From contig CAVUPF010000005.1 in the NCBI GenBank assembly GCA_963743285.1, forward strand, positions 124,001 through 188,000: DNA of 64,000 nucleotides, written 5' to 3'. Numbering within the stretch: the stretch's first letter is position 1; every line of letters begins with the position of its first letter. This document shows positions 18,155-26,971 of this stretch, one piece after another. This stretch comes from CAVUPF01 sp963743285 (lineage in GTDB: Bacteria > Actinomycetota > Thermoleophilia > Solirubrobacterales > 70-9). The position numbers and the translations under genes were made by a program. The notes under the pieces were generated by a model. It was not told the DNA's origin. It made no database searches and saw only the letters and a program-made list of their open reading frames with translations.

Positions 18155-18588
18155 GAAAGTCGAGAGAGTAGCAGCGCAAAGCTACAGATTCCACTGCCCA
18201 GACCAGACCTGAGGCCGGCGAGCTAGCGTCACCCGGCCGGCCGCGTCACAGCTCGCGCACGAATCCCGTTGGCGACCGCGCCAGAGTCAGTCGACCAAGA
18301 CCCGGAAGCCGTCTGCCGGCGCGGCTGGCTCATATACGCGCTTCGTGCGAACGTCCACGTCGTCTGACCTTGTCAGGTTCCTGTTGGCGGCCGCACCGAG
18401 GAGGGGGCGCCGGGCCGGTCCCGGGATTGCCAGCCCAGCACCGCTCAGCGCTATTCTGTGGTTGCGCACTGCGCCCCCTCGACGCAGGCTGGCGCTGGCC
18501 TGGTTCCCAAATACCGACAGGCAACGGGCAGGTCCAATCAGATGCCAGCCTCGACGGAGAGCCGGCGCCCAATCAGGAGGTGATTCTG
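18155..18588. other. Intergenic region between divergent genes
   Basis: About 430 bases between the TauE/SafE promoter and the DUF2188-like gene. No convincing coding frame, RNA gene or strong promoter is seen. The last 15 bases contain the AGGAGGTGA ribosome site of the next gene. Confidence 0.4.
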
Positions 18589-18885
18589 ATGGCCGATTTT
18601 GTCGTAGTTCCCAACACGTTGTCGGGTTGGGACGTCATGCACGGTAAGGATCCGATGGCTGTGAGCAACCATTCCGACCAGCGATCGGCGATGGCCGCGG
18701 CCCGGATCTTCCTCGCCGAAGAGCACCATCCCGGCGAGGTCCGTCTCGATTCCAAGCATCCACACGGAATCGATGATCCTTCGACCGGCGTCCGAAGTGC
18801 CTTTTTCTTTCTCGGCGGGCTTTTGATCACCGCCATTCTGATCTTGGTCGTCTTCTCACTGGCGAGCGCGGCGACAGGCCTCTGA
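18589..18885 (+). CDS. Small DUF2188-like protein with C-terminal membrane segment
   Basis: 98 residues, ATG preceded by AGGAGGTGA, one of the best ribosome sites in the window. The N-terminal 60 residues (VVPNTLSGWDVMHGKDPMAV, HSDQRSAMAAARIFL, GEVRLDSKHPHGID) follow the DUF2188 pattern of short proteins with an aromatic/glycine core. Residues about 70-95 form one transmembrane helix. Its TGA stop is followed at once by the TA target of the IS630 element, so the insertion sits exactly behind the gene and may replace its natural terminator. Confidence 0.65.
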   Translation: MADFVVVPNTLSGWDVMHGKDPMAVSNHSDQRSAMAAARIFLAEEHHPGEVRLDSKHPHGIDDPSTGVRSAFFFLGGLLITAILILVVFSLASAATGL

Positions 18886-18887
18886 TA

Positions 18888-19987
18888 CTAATCTGCGTCC
18901 AAGTTGCAGATCCACTCCCTGTGGGTGAGCGAGCGGATCCTCGCCGGGTTCCCCTCCAGCGCGACGAGGCTCTCGACCAGCGTCTCCTGGACCGCGTCCA
19001 TGCTCTCGTGGGCTCGGTTGGCGAACCAGCCCTCGCGGATCGCGTCCCATAGCTGCTCGGCCGGGTTGAGCTCGGGGCTGTAGGGGGGCAAGGTCAGCAC
19101 CCGCAGGTTCTCGGGCAGGCGCAGCGCCCCGGCGGTGTGCGAGGCGGCGCCGTCGCAGACCACGACGACCAGCTCGTCGGGATGGCGCTCGCCGAGCAGG
19201 GCCGCGAAGCGCTCGAAGCACTCGGTCTGCATGCTCGGCAGGACGAGCGAGTCGAGCATCCCGTCGGCCGGGCAGACCGCGCCGTAGGCGTAGGCGTACT
19301 CGCGGACCGTCTGGCAGTCGACGACGGGCCGCATCCCCGCGGGAGCCCACGAGCGCACCGGCCGGTTGATCCGCCCGAACCGCGCCTCGTCCATAAACAT
19401 CAGGCGCATCTGGCGCTGGTCGGCCCCGCGGGCCTCGGCGACCAGCTCCGGGAGGTTTCCTGGAACGCCTCCTGGCGAGCGGGGTCGGCGTCGGGGTGGC
19501 GCGGTCGGGGCACGACCTTGCGCCAGCCGTGGCGGGCGAGCATCCGGTAGATCGTCGAGGAGTCGACCCGCCGGCCGATCCGCTCCGAGAGCGCCTCGAT
19601 CATCGCCTCGGCGCTGACCAGCTCGCCGTCGCGGGCGGCCCGCTCGAAGCCGGCGACGAACTCCGCCTCCTCCTCTTCGGTGAGCACGGCGCTTCGCCGC
19701 CCACCCCAGCTCTCGGCCGAGAGCGCATCCTCGCCGCGGGCCAGGAACTCGCGCTTGTGGCGATAGACGGTGTCGAGGCTTCGCCCGATCACCTCGGCGA
19801 CGTCCGGGGCGCTGCGGCCCTTCGCCAAGAGGCGGATGCACATCACCCGCTCGCGCTCGCGCGGCCGCGGTTCGGTGGCGAGCAGCTCGTCCATGCGCTC
19901 GGCGGTCCCTGGCGGGAAGGGCCGGGCTTGAGGGCCCCGCCGCCTCTTCGCTGCCTCGGTGGTTGGAGGTGATGCTTGGGTTCTCAT
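18888..19987 (-). pseudogene. IS630-family transposase, two frames
   Basis: The first frame (from ATG 19987) carries an N-terminal helix-turn-helix: RERERVMCIRLLAKGRSAPDVAE as the homeodomain-like part, then SSTIYRMLARHGWRKV. Near 19455 the frame must shift back by one base at a GGAAAC run to continue as NLPELVAEARG. The second part has the DDE core: Asp in LMFMDEARFG, Asp in VVVVCDGAASH, Glu in SPELNPAEQLWDAI. Either one A was lost from the run (inactivation or read error) or a minus-one ribosomal shift joins the parts. The local sequence is not a classical slippery heptamer, so the first is likelier. Confidence 0.85.
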
Positions 19988-19989
19988 GA

Positions 19990-20013
19990 CCCCCGGACTA
20001 CGACGTCCGGGGG
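19990..20013 (-). promoter_or_regulatory. Hairpin masking the transposase ribosome site
   Basis: Nine-base perfect arms, CCCCCGGAC (19990-19998) and GTCCGGGGG (20005-20013), with a six-base loop. On the mRNA the G-rich arm ends two bases before the ATG at 19987, so the only Shine-Dalgarno-like bases are paired. Such 5' hairpins in insertion sequences block translation from transcripts that enter from outside the element. Confidence 0.55.
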
Positions 20014-20247
20014 CTAAACCCTTTCAGTTTGTGTGCGTATTGGTATGAGTCGAAAAGGGAGCGGTTCACCCAGCCTCCGCGGATCGTACAGCTCACGCTA
20101 TGGCTGCTCGCATCGATCAGGAGCGGGAGCGGCTACCAGGCGTCCGACCCGGAGCGCCTGCTTGCGCAGGCGGTCACGCTGACGAGTGCGCTCCTGACTC
20201 CCATGTCGCGACCCGCATCCCGGTGGAGGGCCGTGCTCAGCGACGGT

Positions 20248-20940
20248 TCAGCTGCCCGCACCCGCGGGCGCCTTGACGCCTGCGCGCGCCGTGAGCACGA
20301 TGCTCGCAAGCAGGATCCAAAGCAGGAAGCTGATAAACGGCACGTAGAAACCCAGTGCCCCGTTGCCGGCATTGAACACGCCGCTGTCGCTAAAGAAACC
20401 TCCGACCGGGAAGGCGCTGGCGATCGCGACGAGCACGGCCAGCCCGCTGAGCCAGCCGGGCAGGGCACCCGTCTTGAACGAAAGCTTCGCGATCGCCGCG
20501 AAGAAGGCCGTCGCCACCAGTGCCGCGGGAACCGCGAGCAGGAAACCGAAGTCGTTCAGGGTCCGGAGAGCTTCGGCGCTCGTTTCCCCTGGCCGAAAAG
20601 CGGCCACGGCGAACACCGCCAGGGCGATGATGAAGTCGGCGATCACGATCAGTCCGCTGCCGAACACGATCGCCGTCAGCCGCCCATCTCCCCCCTCTGC
20701 ACCGCGCAGGTGACTGACCAGGGTGCCCAGGAACCAGACAAAGAAGAGGAAGCCGAAGCTGGCGATGAACAGCCCCACCTGGAGATCGTGGCGGTTGTGG
20801 ACATAGTACTGTTGGATGCTCGCCGCCGAGGAGTCAAAGGCGGGCGCAGCGGGGATCACCACGAACAACCCGATCGCGATCAGTAAGACGAAGAAGATCC
20901 CGGTTGAGGCCTCGATACGCTCGGCTAGGGCGTCACTCAT
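20248..20940 (-). CDS. Multi-pass membrane protein (DUF4386-like)
   Basis: 230 residues from the ATG at 20940, which has GGAGGTG seven bases upstream. Six hydrophobic segments are visible, near residues 13-32, 50-75, 88-115, 130-152, 160-185 and 198-222. The layout (long extracellular loop after helix 1, then NRHDLQVGLFIASFGFLFFV) resembles DUF4386-type proteins. No catalytic motif is seen and the function is unknown. It stands alone between the IS630 element and an opposite-strand lipoprotein gene. Confidence 0.65.
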   Translation of the reverse strand: MSDALAERIEASTGIFFVLLIAIGLFVVIPAAPAFDSSAASIQQYYVHNRHDLQVGLFIASFGFLFFVWFLGTLVSHLRGAEGGDGRLTAIVFGSGLIVIADFIIALAVFAVAAFRPGETSAEALRTLNDFGFLLAVPAALVATAFFAAIAKLSFKTGALPGWLSGLAVLVAIASAFPVGGFFSDSGVFNAGNGALGFYVPFISFLLWILLASIVLTARAGVKAPAGAGS

Positions 20941-21258
20941 ATCGCACCTCCGCTGGTCGAGTGCTACGACGCTGTCTTCTTGGTTCTCACGCAACGCGAA
21001 GAATGAGAATTCGCCCGCAAGTCTCGCATCGCACCCGAGGCAAGTCAACTCAAGGTGGGAACGCGGCCGCATCGCCAAACAAGGAATCGAGCCTCTGACT
21101 CGGACCGCTTGTGCCCTCTAGCCGCTGACCGCAGCCAGGGCAGAATGGCACTCCGCGACTTCCCATGTGATCCTTTCCGCGCCGCTGTTTCAAAGTCCGT
21201 TCGGGGCCACCCGCGGGTCAATCGTTTTTAGCTATTACTTAATCCGGAGACGGACCCT
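20941..21258. other. Divergent intergenic region
   Basis: 318 bases between two divergent genes. No gene is seen. An A/T-rich patch at about 21225-21245 (TTTTTAGCTATTACTTAATC), unusual in this genome, lies just ahead of the lipoprotein gene and probably holds its -10 region. Confidence 0.35.
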
Positions 21259-21906
21259 ATGGCCATGTACCCAAGATCTGTCATGCCATTGACTATCTTC
21301 TGTGCCGCCGGCCTGCTTGCTGGCTGCGGAGGTGGGGGAAGCGTCGCTGCGAGCTCAAGCACCTCTACCAGCTCGAGCAATGCAGCGGCGGTGAGGTCCA
21401 AGAATCCAGCGTCCCCATCCCCTAGCAAGGCACCTTTGGCCGCCACACCAAACCGACGATCCAGTGGGCGTGCCCAGCTTAGTAAGTCACATCGGTCCGC
21501 GGTGCCACCTTCAAGGTCAAGCCAAACTCACATCAGAACACACACCACCCTCAGCAAGAATCACGCGCAAGCCCCGCAGCCCGCTCTTCCACTCGTCAAG
21601 GGGCCGAGGTTAGACGTCACTAAAAAGGTGGTTGCATGTCTTAAGGCCGGCCATGCTGGCATCATTGGAAGCTCTGTATTGGGACCTTATGAGATCTTCA
21701 GTACAACGGGACCCAGTGGTGGACACATAGAGGTCGCCGCGACACGCAGCGTAGAAGTGGCAGGAGCGGTCGGTAAGGCTATTACGGCGACCGGCCACTA
21801 CATATTGGTCCCAACTGCGAATCCAATCGCGGTGGCGGCGATTGAAAAGGGTGTCAGCGCGACTGATCGCGCGTTGGCCGCGCGCTGCGCTGAAGTTGCA
21901 GGCTAG
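21259..21906 (+). CDS. Putative lipoprotein
   Basis: 215 residues, ATG after GGAGACGG. A lipoprotein signal ends in the lipobox LLAGC near residue 22, so lipidation by Lgt (encoded at 31790-32659) is expected. A Ser/Thr/Ala/His-rich linker follows to about residue 115. The C-terminal 95 residues form a compact domain (DVTKKVVACLKAG, then VEVAGAVGKAITATGHYILV, ARCAEVAG) with two cysteines. No family is recognised. Codons are less G/C-biased than in neighbours, compatible with acquisition or with a linker under weak selection. Confidence 0.65.
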   Translation: MAMYPRSVMPLTIFCAAGLLAGCGGGGSVAASSSTSTSSSNAAAVRSKNPASPSPSKAPLAATPNRRSSGRAQLSKSHRSAVPPSRSSQTHIRTHTTLSKNHAQAPQPALPLVKGPRLDVTKKVVACLKAGHAGIIGSSVLGPYEIFSTTGPSGGHIEVAATRSVEVAGAVGKAITATGHYILVPTANPIAVAAIEKGVSATDRALAARCAEVAG

Positions 21907-21981
21907 CGTAGCCTCATTTGAAGGGATCCCCTGTAAGGCGGTCTTCCCCGCAGCGGTCCACGAAGCCAAGGAGACTCCGAG

Positions 21982-22500
21982 ATGAAGACGATGCGAGCGA
22001 TTTCGACGCAAAGGGCGCGCCGCTGGGTTGCCCCGGCGCTCGTGGTGGGGATCTTGGCAGGGCTCTTCTCGGTCGCCGCCTTGATCGCTTCCTTTGGAGC
22101 TGAGGGGAGCACTGCGTCGGCCATAGCGGCGCCGCAGCCACCGGCGGCGCCGGTGGCGAGAACGGTGCGAGTGCTTCGAAGCGGGACAGATCCAGCAGCT
22201 CGCGGCTACAAGGTCCCTTGGGAATACGGCCCCGGCCCGATGGTCGGACCCAGGGTCGAAGTTGGCGGCTTGCGCGGACCCCGCTGGCTGCTGGGGCTGG
22301 TGGTGGTCGCCCTGGTCTTACTCGTCGCGGCGCTCGTCGCAGCGTTGGCATGGGTCCTGCTGAGGCGCAGGACCGGCAGGGCATCTGGAGGAGGGGCGCA
22401 AGAGATCCTCGAACGGCGCCTGGCCGAGGGGTCTGTCGACGTCGAGGAGTTTGAAAAGCGGCGCGAGGCGCTCCGAGGCAGCAACCGGGCGCCCAGCTGA
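21982..22500 (+). CDS. Membrane protein with C-terminal SHOCT domain
   Basis: 172 residues. Hydrophobic segments near residues 15-38 and 100-126 flank a Pro/Ala-rich loop. The last 30 residues (EILERRLAEGSVDVEEFEKR) are a SHOCT motif, a short helical hairpin common at protein ends and thought to aid oligomerisation. The function of the whole protein is unknown. It is followed 40 bases later by a tRNA gene on the other strand. Confidence 0.7.
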   Translation: MKTMRAISTQRARRWVAPALVVGILAGLFSVAALIASFGAEGSTASAIAAPQPPAAPVARTVRVLRSGTDPAARGYKVPWEYGPGPMVGPRVEVGGLRGPRWLLGLVVVALVLLVAALVAALAWVLLRRRTGRASGGGAQEILERRLAEGSVDVEEFEKRREALRGSNRAPS

Positions 22501-22539
22501 CTTATCGCTCCGAGTACGGTACGGTGAGCAAGCTTGAGG

Positions 22540-22613
22540 CGCCCCGGGCTGGACTCGAACCAGCGGCCTGTCGCTTAGAAGGCGACCGCTCTATCCAGCT
22601 GAGCTACCGGGGC
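22540..22613 (-). tRNA. tRNA-Arg (anticodon TCT)
   Basis: On the minus strand a complete cloverleaf reads GCCCCGG acceptor, AGCTCAGCTGGATAGAGC D arm, anticodon stem GTCGC/GCGAC with loop CTTCTAA (anticodon TCT), T arm with GGTTCGAGTCC, and CCGGGGC closing the acceptor. The discriminator is G. CCA is not encoded. It decodes AGA/AGG, rare codons in such a high-GC genome. Confidence 0.95.
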
Positions 22614-22832
22614 GGATCGGTCGAGATTATCCCCCAATCGGGGCTGGGCTGGACAGGAACACGGGTGAGAACAAGATCGGGCGTATCGCGTCCATTCTCG
22701 TCGGTCGTGGGCGTCGCTGATGGCCAATGCACTACTGCCTGCGGGCTGCTTCAGAGGCCGGAGGTCGGCTGTAGTGGTCTTTTACTTTCTGGTGGCGCTT
22801 TGGCTTGGATCGGGCCGCGCCGGGGGCTCCGC

Positions 22833-23852
22833 TCAGCAGACATGAACGGGCGCGGCGCTCTTGACGACCTCGAAGGCGCTGCCGGGGATTCGCTTCAGCT
22901 GATCGAGGTTTTCGTTGTCCCAGCGACGGTCGCTGGTGCCGCTGAAGTACCAGTTGGAGCCGTTGTCGGCGACGATCAGGCCATAGTGCTTCAGCGCGGT
23001 GGCGATCGTCTTCGCCGCGCCGCTGAAGCCGCCGAGGTCGTAGTCGGCCTTCAGTCGCAGGCGCAGCCCCATCGGCGGTGCATCGGGACTGGACGTATCG
23101 CCGGCGCAGTGGGAGGCGGGGTGGACCCAGGCGTTGCGGGTGCTTTCGAAGGTGACGCGGATCGCGTGGTCGATCTGCCCGGAGGCGGCTTCTTCGTAGC
23201 GCACCAAGCCGGGGAAGATCGGCAGCCCGGCGGCGTCGGCCGAGGTCCAGGAGTCCGGCCGCCGTGCGCTCGAGCGGAGGTTCCAGCGGACCCCTGAGTC
23301 GGCGTTCCAGTGGGAATGTCCTGTGGGCACGAAGAAGGCCCGGTAGAGCTCGTAGAGCATGCAGCTGGAGCGGTCGACGACGAGGACGTGGCGGTCGCCT
23401 TCGCTTCGCTGTCCGCCCTCGATCGGCGCGCCCCTGGGGATCGGGAATGGGCCGGGGTCGCTTTCGCTCCCGTAGGCGGTGTAGTGGATCGGCAACCTGC
23501 GCTGGTGGGCACCGACGACGGCGTAGGGGAACCCGTAGGAGCGGGGCGAGCCGAAGTCGGGGTCCAGGTGATTGCCGCCGTGGGAGTCGAGGTAGGCAAT
23601 GTAGGCGGCGGAGTGGGGGTCGACCGGCGCCTTGGAGATGTCCTGGTTCCAGGCGGACTCGTTGGGCTGTGACGGCGCGTCGGCCGGCAGTCCTGGGGGT
23701 GGATTGGGGAAGACAGGGCAGGAGCCAAGGCTGGGGTAGGGCCCAAGTGCGCTGGCGCTCGCGGCCGGAGATTCGCGCGCGAATGCCACGCAGGCGAGCG
23801 CGGCGGTGGCGAGGACCGCAACCGTGACGGCGCCCCAGGCTCGGCGCCTCAC
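22833..23852 (-). CDS. Secreted protein of unknown function
   Basis: 339 residues. The GTG start overlaps the upstream stop (GTGA). A signal peptide is present (WGAVTVAVLATAALACVAFA). The mature protein has paired cysteines, PVDPHSAAYIAYLDSHG, RSYGFPYAVVG, GDRHVLVVDRSSCMLYELY and a late GLIVADNGSNWYFSG. Comparable exported proteins occur in many soil actinobacteria without an assigned role. No active-site motif is visible. It is translationally coupled to the small protein upstream. Confidence 0.65.
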   Translation of the reverse strand: MRRRAWGAVTVAVLATAALACVAFARESPAASASALGPYPSLGSCPVFPNPPPGLPADAPSQPNESAWNQDISKAPVDPHSAAYIAYLDSHGGNHLDPDFGSPRSYGFPYAVVGAHQRRLPIHYTAYGSESDPGPFPIPRGAPIEGGQRSEGDRHVLVVDRSSCMLYELYRAFFVPTGHSHWNADSGVRWNLRSSARRPDSWTSADAAGLPIFPGLVRYEEAASGQIDHAIRVTFESTRNAWVHPASHCAGDTSSPDAPPMGLRLRLKADYDLGGFSGAAKTIATALKHYGLIVADNGSNWYFSGTSDRRWDNENLDQLKRIPGSAFEVVKSAAPVHVC

Positions 23853-24106
23853 GCCTCTGGGGAGCGCTCGCGGATCCGCAGGCGGGCGATCTCGAGGTCC
23901 TCGACCTGGAGCTTGGAGATTGAGGCGTGCCGGATCGCGAGCCGACCGACGCTGAGGCGCCCGATCGCAAAGCCGCCCACGGCAGCGGCGCCCACGGCGA
24001 GCGCGCCGAGCGCTGCCGCTCCCCGCGCCTGCGCTCCGGTCATCGTCGCCGGGCGAAGCTCCGGCCGGAAGATGGCGATCGACCGCGGTCTTTGCATCCC
24101 GCGCAC
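23849..24106 (-). CDS. Small membrane protein with Gly/Ala repeats
   Basis: 85 residues. The middle is a run of short AVGA/IG-type repeats (ALGALAVGAAAVGGFAIGRL, then SVGRLAIRHASI). They can form one or two membrane helices or a short beta-helix, and are followed by a charged end (VEDLEIARLRIRERS). No family is recognised. Its stop overlaps the start of the secreted protein at 22833-23852, so both are probably made together. Confidence 0.5.
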   Translation of the reverse strand: MRGMQRPRSIAIFRPELRPATMTGAQARGAAALGALAVGAAAVGGFAIGRLSVGRLAIRHASISKLQVEDLEIARLRIRERSPEA

Positions 24107-24130
24107 CGTAGCGCGATTAGCCTGCGGCTC

Positions 24131-24847
24131 GTGAATGCCTCGAGACCGTCGCTACTGGTGCTCAGGCATGCGCCCTGGGAGGGCCCGCACCGAATCCTCG
24201 ATGCCTGCGGATCGCTCGCCGTCAGGATCGTCGATCCGCTCGAAGGCGAGGGGCTGCCGGGTCCGTCGGAGATCTCGGGCGTGCTGGCGATGGGTGGGCC
24301 GATGAACGTCGATGAGATCGACCGCCACCCGGCGCTCGCGATCGAGCGCGATTGGCTCGCCGAGGCGGTGCACCGAGGCGTCCCGGTGCTCGGCATCTGT
24401 CTCGGTGCCCAGCTCCTGGCGCGCGCGCTCGGTGCCCGAGTGGGAGCGGGGGAGAGGCCAGAGATCGGCTTCTCCCCGGTCGAGGTGCTCGACCCCAACG
24501 ACCCGATCGTCGGTGGCCTGGGCCCCGTCGCGAACGTCCTGCACTGGCACGGCGATGTCTTTGATCTGCCCGCAGGCGCCCAGCTCCTTGCTTCCTCTGC
24601 ACAGACCGTGAACCAGGCCTTCCGCCGCGGCAATGCCTGGGGTTTGCTCTTCCATCCCGAGGCCGACGCGGCGTTGGTCGAGGCCTGGCTCTCGGTGCCG
24701 CAGATGGCCGCGGAGGCCGAGCGGGCCCTCGGTCGGGAGGGCCTCGCCGCCCTGCCCGGCGAAGCGCTCGCGGTGCAGGAGGAGCTGAGGCGGGGCTCGA
24801 CTCCCGGCTTCCGCAGCTTCGCCAAGATGGTCGAAGCTGCAAAATGA
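24131..24847 (+). CDS. Class I glutamine amidotransferase
   Basis: 238 residues from the GTG at 24131; the longer frame upstream overlaps the divergent gene and does not look coding. It has the nucleophile elbow GICLGAQLLA with Cys near residue 90, and the catalytic His/Glu in LLFHPEAD near 177, the triad of GMP-synthase-like GATase domains. It would hydrolyse glutamine or a gamma-glutamyl compound; no synthetase partner is adjacent. Its stop overlaps the ATG of the ABC transporter ATPase (ATGA). Confidence 0.82.
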   Translation: MNASRPSLLVLRHAPWEGPHRILDACGSLAVRIVDPLEGEGLPGPSEISGVLAMGGPMNVDEIDRHPALAIERDWLAEAVHRGVPVLGICLGAQLLARALGARVGAGERPEIGFSPVEVLDPNDPIVGGLGPVANVLHWHGDVFDLPAGAQLLASSAQTVNQAFRRGNAWGLLFHPEADAALVEAWLSVPQMAAEAERALGREGLAALPGEALAVQEELRRGSTPGFRSFAKMVEAAK

Positions 24848-25881
24848 CTGGGATGAGCGCGGTGGCGACGGCAGAGCGGACGGACAATGGGGCGGGCGCC
24901 GTCGCGATCTCTGTCCGCCAGCTGAGCAAGTCCTTTGGCGAGATCGAAGCGGTCCGCGGCGTCAGCTTCGAGGTGGCGGCGGGAGAAGTGTTCGGCTTCC
25001 TCGGCCCCAATGGCGCCGGCAAGACGACGACGATCAACATGCTGTGCACGCTGAGCACGCCCAGCGGCGGCGCCGCCAGCGTCGCCGGCTTCGACGTGGT
25101 CAGCCAGCGCGACGATGTGCGGCGCCATATCGGCCTTGTCTTCCAGGACCCGACCCTCGACGGATACCTCTCGGCGGAGCAGAACCTACGCCTGCATGCC
25201 GAGCTCTATGGGGTCGAGAAGCAGCTGGTGGCGCCGCGGATGCGTCAGGTGCTGGAGATGGTCGGCCTATGGGAGAGGCGCAAGGGGCAGGTCCTGACCT
25301 TCTCGGGCGGGATGCGGCGCCGGCTGGAGATCGCCCGCGGCCTCATGCACTCGCCGCGGGTGCTCTTCCTCGACGAGCCGACGATCGGGCTCGACCCCCA
25401 GACCCGAAACTCCATCTGGGGCTATATCCGCCAGCTCCAAGAGAGCGAGGAGATCACGATCTTCATGACCACTCACTACATGGACGAGGCGGAGTTCTGC
25501 GGGCGGATCGCGATCATGGACCACGGCGAGATCGTCGCCCTAGACACGCCCGAGGCGCTCAAGGAAGAGGTCGGCGCTGACCGGATCCGGATCGAGACCG
25601 ATGATGACGGGGCGGCGATCAAGGCGATCGAAGCGCGGTTCGGGCTCGAGGCCCAGATCTCCGAGGGGGCGGTGACGTTCTCGGTGCCCGATGGCGAGGA
25701 GTTCGTTCCGCGCCTGTTCGCGGAGCTGGGCGTGCCGATCCGCTCGATAAGCCTCTCCCGCCCGACCCTCGACGACGTCTTCATGTCACACACTGGGACG
25801 ACGATCCGCGACGCCGAAGAGTCGGGCAACAAAGCGGCGAACCGGATCGCGATGCAGATGATGAGCGGAGGGCGGCGGTGA
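24844..25881 (+). CDS. ABC-2 type exporter, ATP-binding protein (DrrA-like)
   Basis: 345 residues. Walker A is GPNGAGKTTT, the Q-loop VFQDPTL, the signature FSGGMRRRLEIARGL, Walker B VLFLDEPTIGLD and the switch His MTTHYMDEAE, all in the normal order. The C-terminal 100-residue extension ending near RPTLDDVFMSHTG is typical of DrrA-like ATPases of drug, lipid or polysaccharide exporters. It overlaps both neighbours by four bases, giving a tightly coupled three-gene unit. The cargo is unknown. Confidence 0.92.
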   Translation: MTGMSAVATAERTDNGAGAVAISVRQLSKSFGEIEAVRGVSFEVAAGEVFGFLGPNGAGKTTTINMLCTLSTPSGGAASVAGFDVVSQRDDVRRHIGLVFQDPTLDGYLSAEQNLRLHAELYGVEKQLVAPRMRQVLEMVGLWERRKGQVLTFSGGMRRRLEIARGLMHSPRVLFLDEPTIGLDPQTRNSIWGYIRQLQESEEITIFMTTHYMDEAEFCGRIAIMDHGEIVALDTPEALKEEVGADRIRIETDDDGAAIKAIEARFGLEAQISEGAVTFSVPDGEEFVPRLFAELGVPIRSISLSRPTLDDVFMSHTGTTIRDAEESGNKAANRIAMQMMSGGRR

Positions 25882-26786
25882 GCGCGACGGCGGAGACCGC
25901 GACGGCGGAGACCGCGACGGTTGCGGCTGGGACGCAGCACGAGGTGGTCACTGTCAGAGTGCCGGCGCGCAGCTTCGGCAGCGAGCTGCGGGCGATCAAG
26001 ATCGTCTGGCGCCGTGAGCTGATCCGCTTCTCCAAAGACCGGATGCGGATGATCACCTCGCTGGTCCAGCCGCTGCTCTTCCTCTTCGTGCTCGGGTCGG
26101 GGCTTCAGCAGCTCTCGGCTGCGAGCACCCATGGCGTCAACCTGAAGACCTTCATCTACCCGGGGATCCTCTGTATCTCGGTGATGTTCACCGCGATGTT
26201 CTCGGCCGCCTCGATCGTCTGGGATCGCGAGTTCGGATTTCTGCGCGAGATGATGGTGGCGCCGATACGGCGCAGCTCAATCGTGATCGGCAAGTGTCTC
26301 GGCGGGGCGACGGTCGCCGCTTTGCAGGGCGTGATCCTGCTCTGCCTGGCGGGGACGGTCGGCGTTCCCTATGACCCGCTGATGATCATCGGCGTCTTCT
26401 TCCTGATGCTGCTGCTCGCCTTCAGCATCACCGCCTTCGGCGTCATGGCGGCCGTCCGGGTCAAACAGATGCAGTCGTTCATGGGCCTGGTGCAGATGGT
26501 GATCATGCCGATGTTCTTCATCTCCGGAGCTCTCTTCCCGGTCACGAACCTGCCCGGCTGGCTGGCCTTCCTCAACCGCATCGACCCGCTGACCTACGCG
26601 GTCGCCCCGATGCGTAGCCTCATCTTCAGCCACCTCGCCCTCAGCGCAGCGGCCAAGCAGGCCCTTAACCCCGGCATCACCTGGTTCGGCTGGACCGTTC
26701 CCACTCTCGTTGAGGTCGGCACCGTCCTCGCGCTCGGCCTGATCATGCTGGCGATCGCGATCTGGGAGTTCAACGCGGGGGAATAG
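25878..26786 (+). CDS. ABC-2 type exporter, permease (DrrB-like)
   Basis: 302 residues, GTG start overlapping the ATPase stop (GTGA). Six hydrophobic segments and the ABC-2 motif region (FGFLREMMVAPIRRSSIVIGK; GALFPVTNLPGWLAFLNRIDPLTY) identify the membrane subunit that dimerises with the ATPase encoded just upstream. The first 14 codons contain two and a half copies of a 15-bp repeat (25884-25898 and 25899-25913), giving TATAETATAETAT, so the length of this tail may vary between strains. Confidence 0.9.
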   Translation: MSATAETATAETATVAAGTQHEVVTVRVPARSFGSELRAIKIVWRRELIRFSKDRMRMITSLVQPLLFLFVLGSGLQQLSAASTHGVNLKTFIYPGILCISVMFTAMFSAASIVWDREFGFLREMMVAPIRRSSIVIGKCLGGATVAALQGVILLCLAGTVGVPYDPLMIIGVFFLMLLLAFSITAFGVMAAVRVKQMQSFMGLVQMVIMPMFFISGALFPVTNLPGWLAFLNRIDPLTYAVAPMRSLIFSHLALSAAAKQALNPGITWFGWTVPTLVEVGTVLALGLIMLAIAIWEFNAGE

Positions 26787-26971
26787 TCGCCGCCGAGCGC
26801 CGGCCTGGTGGAGGCGCTCGGGACCCCGGCGCTCGGGGCCGGCCGGCGCCGGGAGGACTACTGTCAGCTCCGATCGCGGTGCCGGGTGGGCGCAGCTGCG
26901 GGCGGCGAGGGGGAAGGGGGTGGGCCCTCATTCCGAGCGCGGCATCTATCGCTAAGCTGCGCCGGCAGCGT

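Larger units (their letters stand above)
18886..20045 (-). mobile_element. IS630-type insertion sequence
   Basis: About 1.16 kb, bounded by TA dinucleotides at 18886-18887 and 20044-20045 as expected for this family, which duplicates TA. The ends are imperfect inverted repeats (TACTAATCTGCG inward from the left, TACCAATACGCA from the right; 14 of 24 positions match by eye). Inside is one transposase gene on the minus strand, interrupted by a one-base frame change, and a strong hairpin just ahead of its start. Confidence 0.75.
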
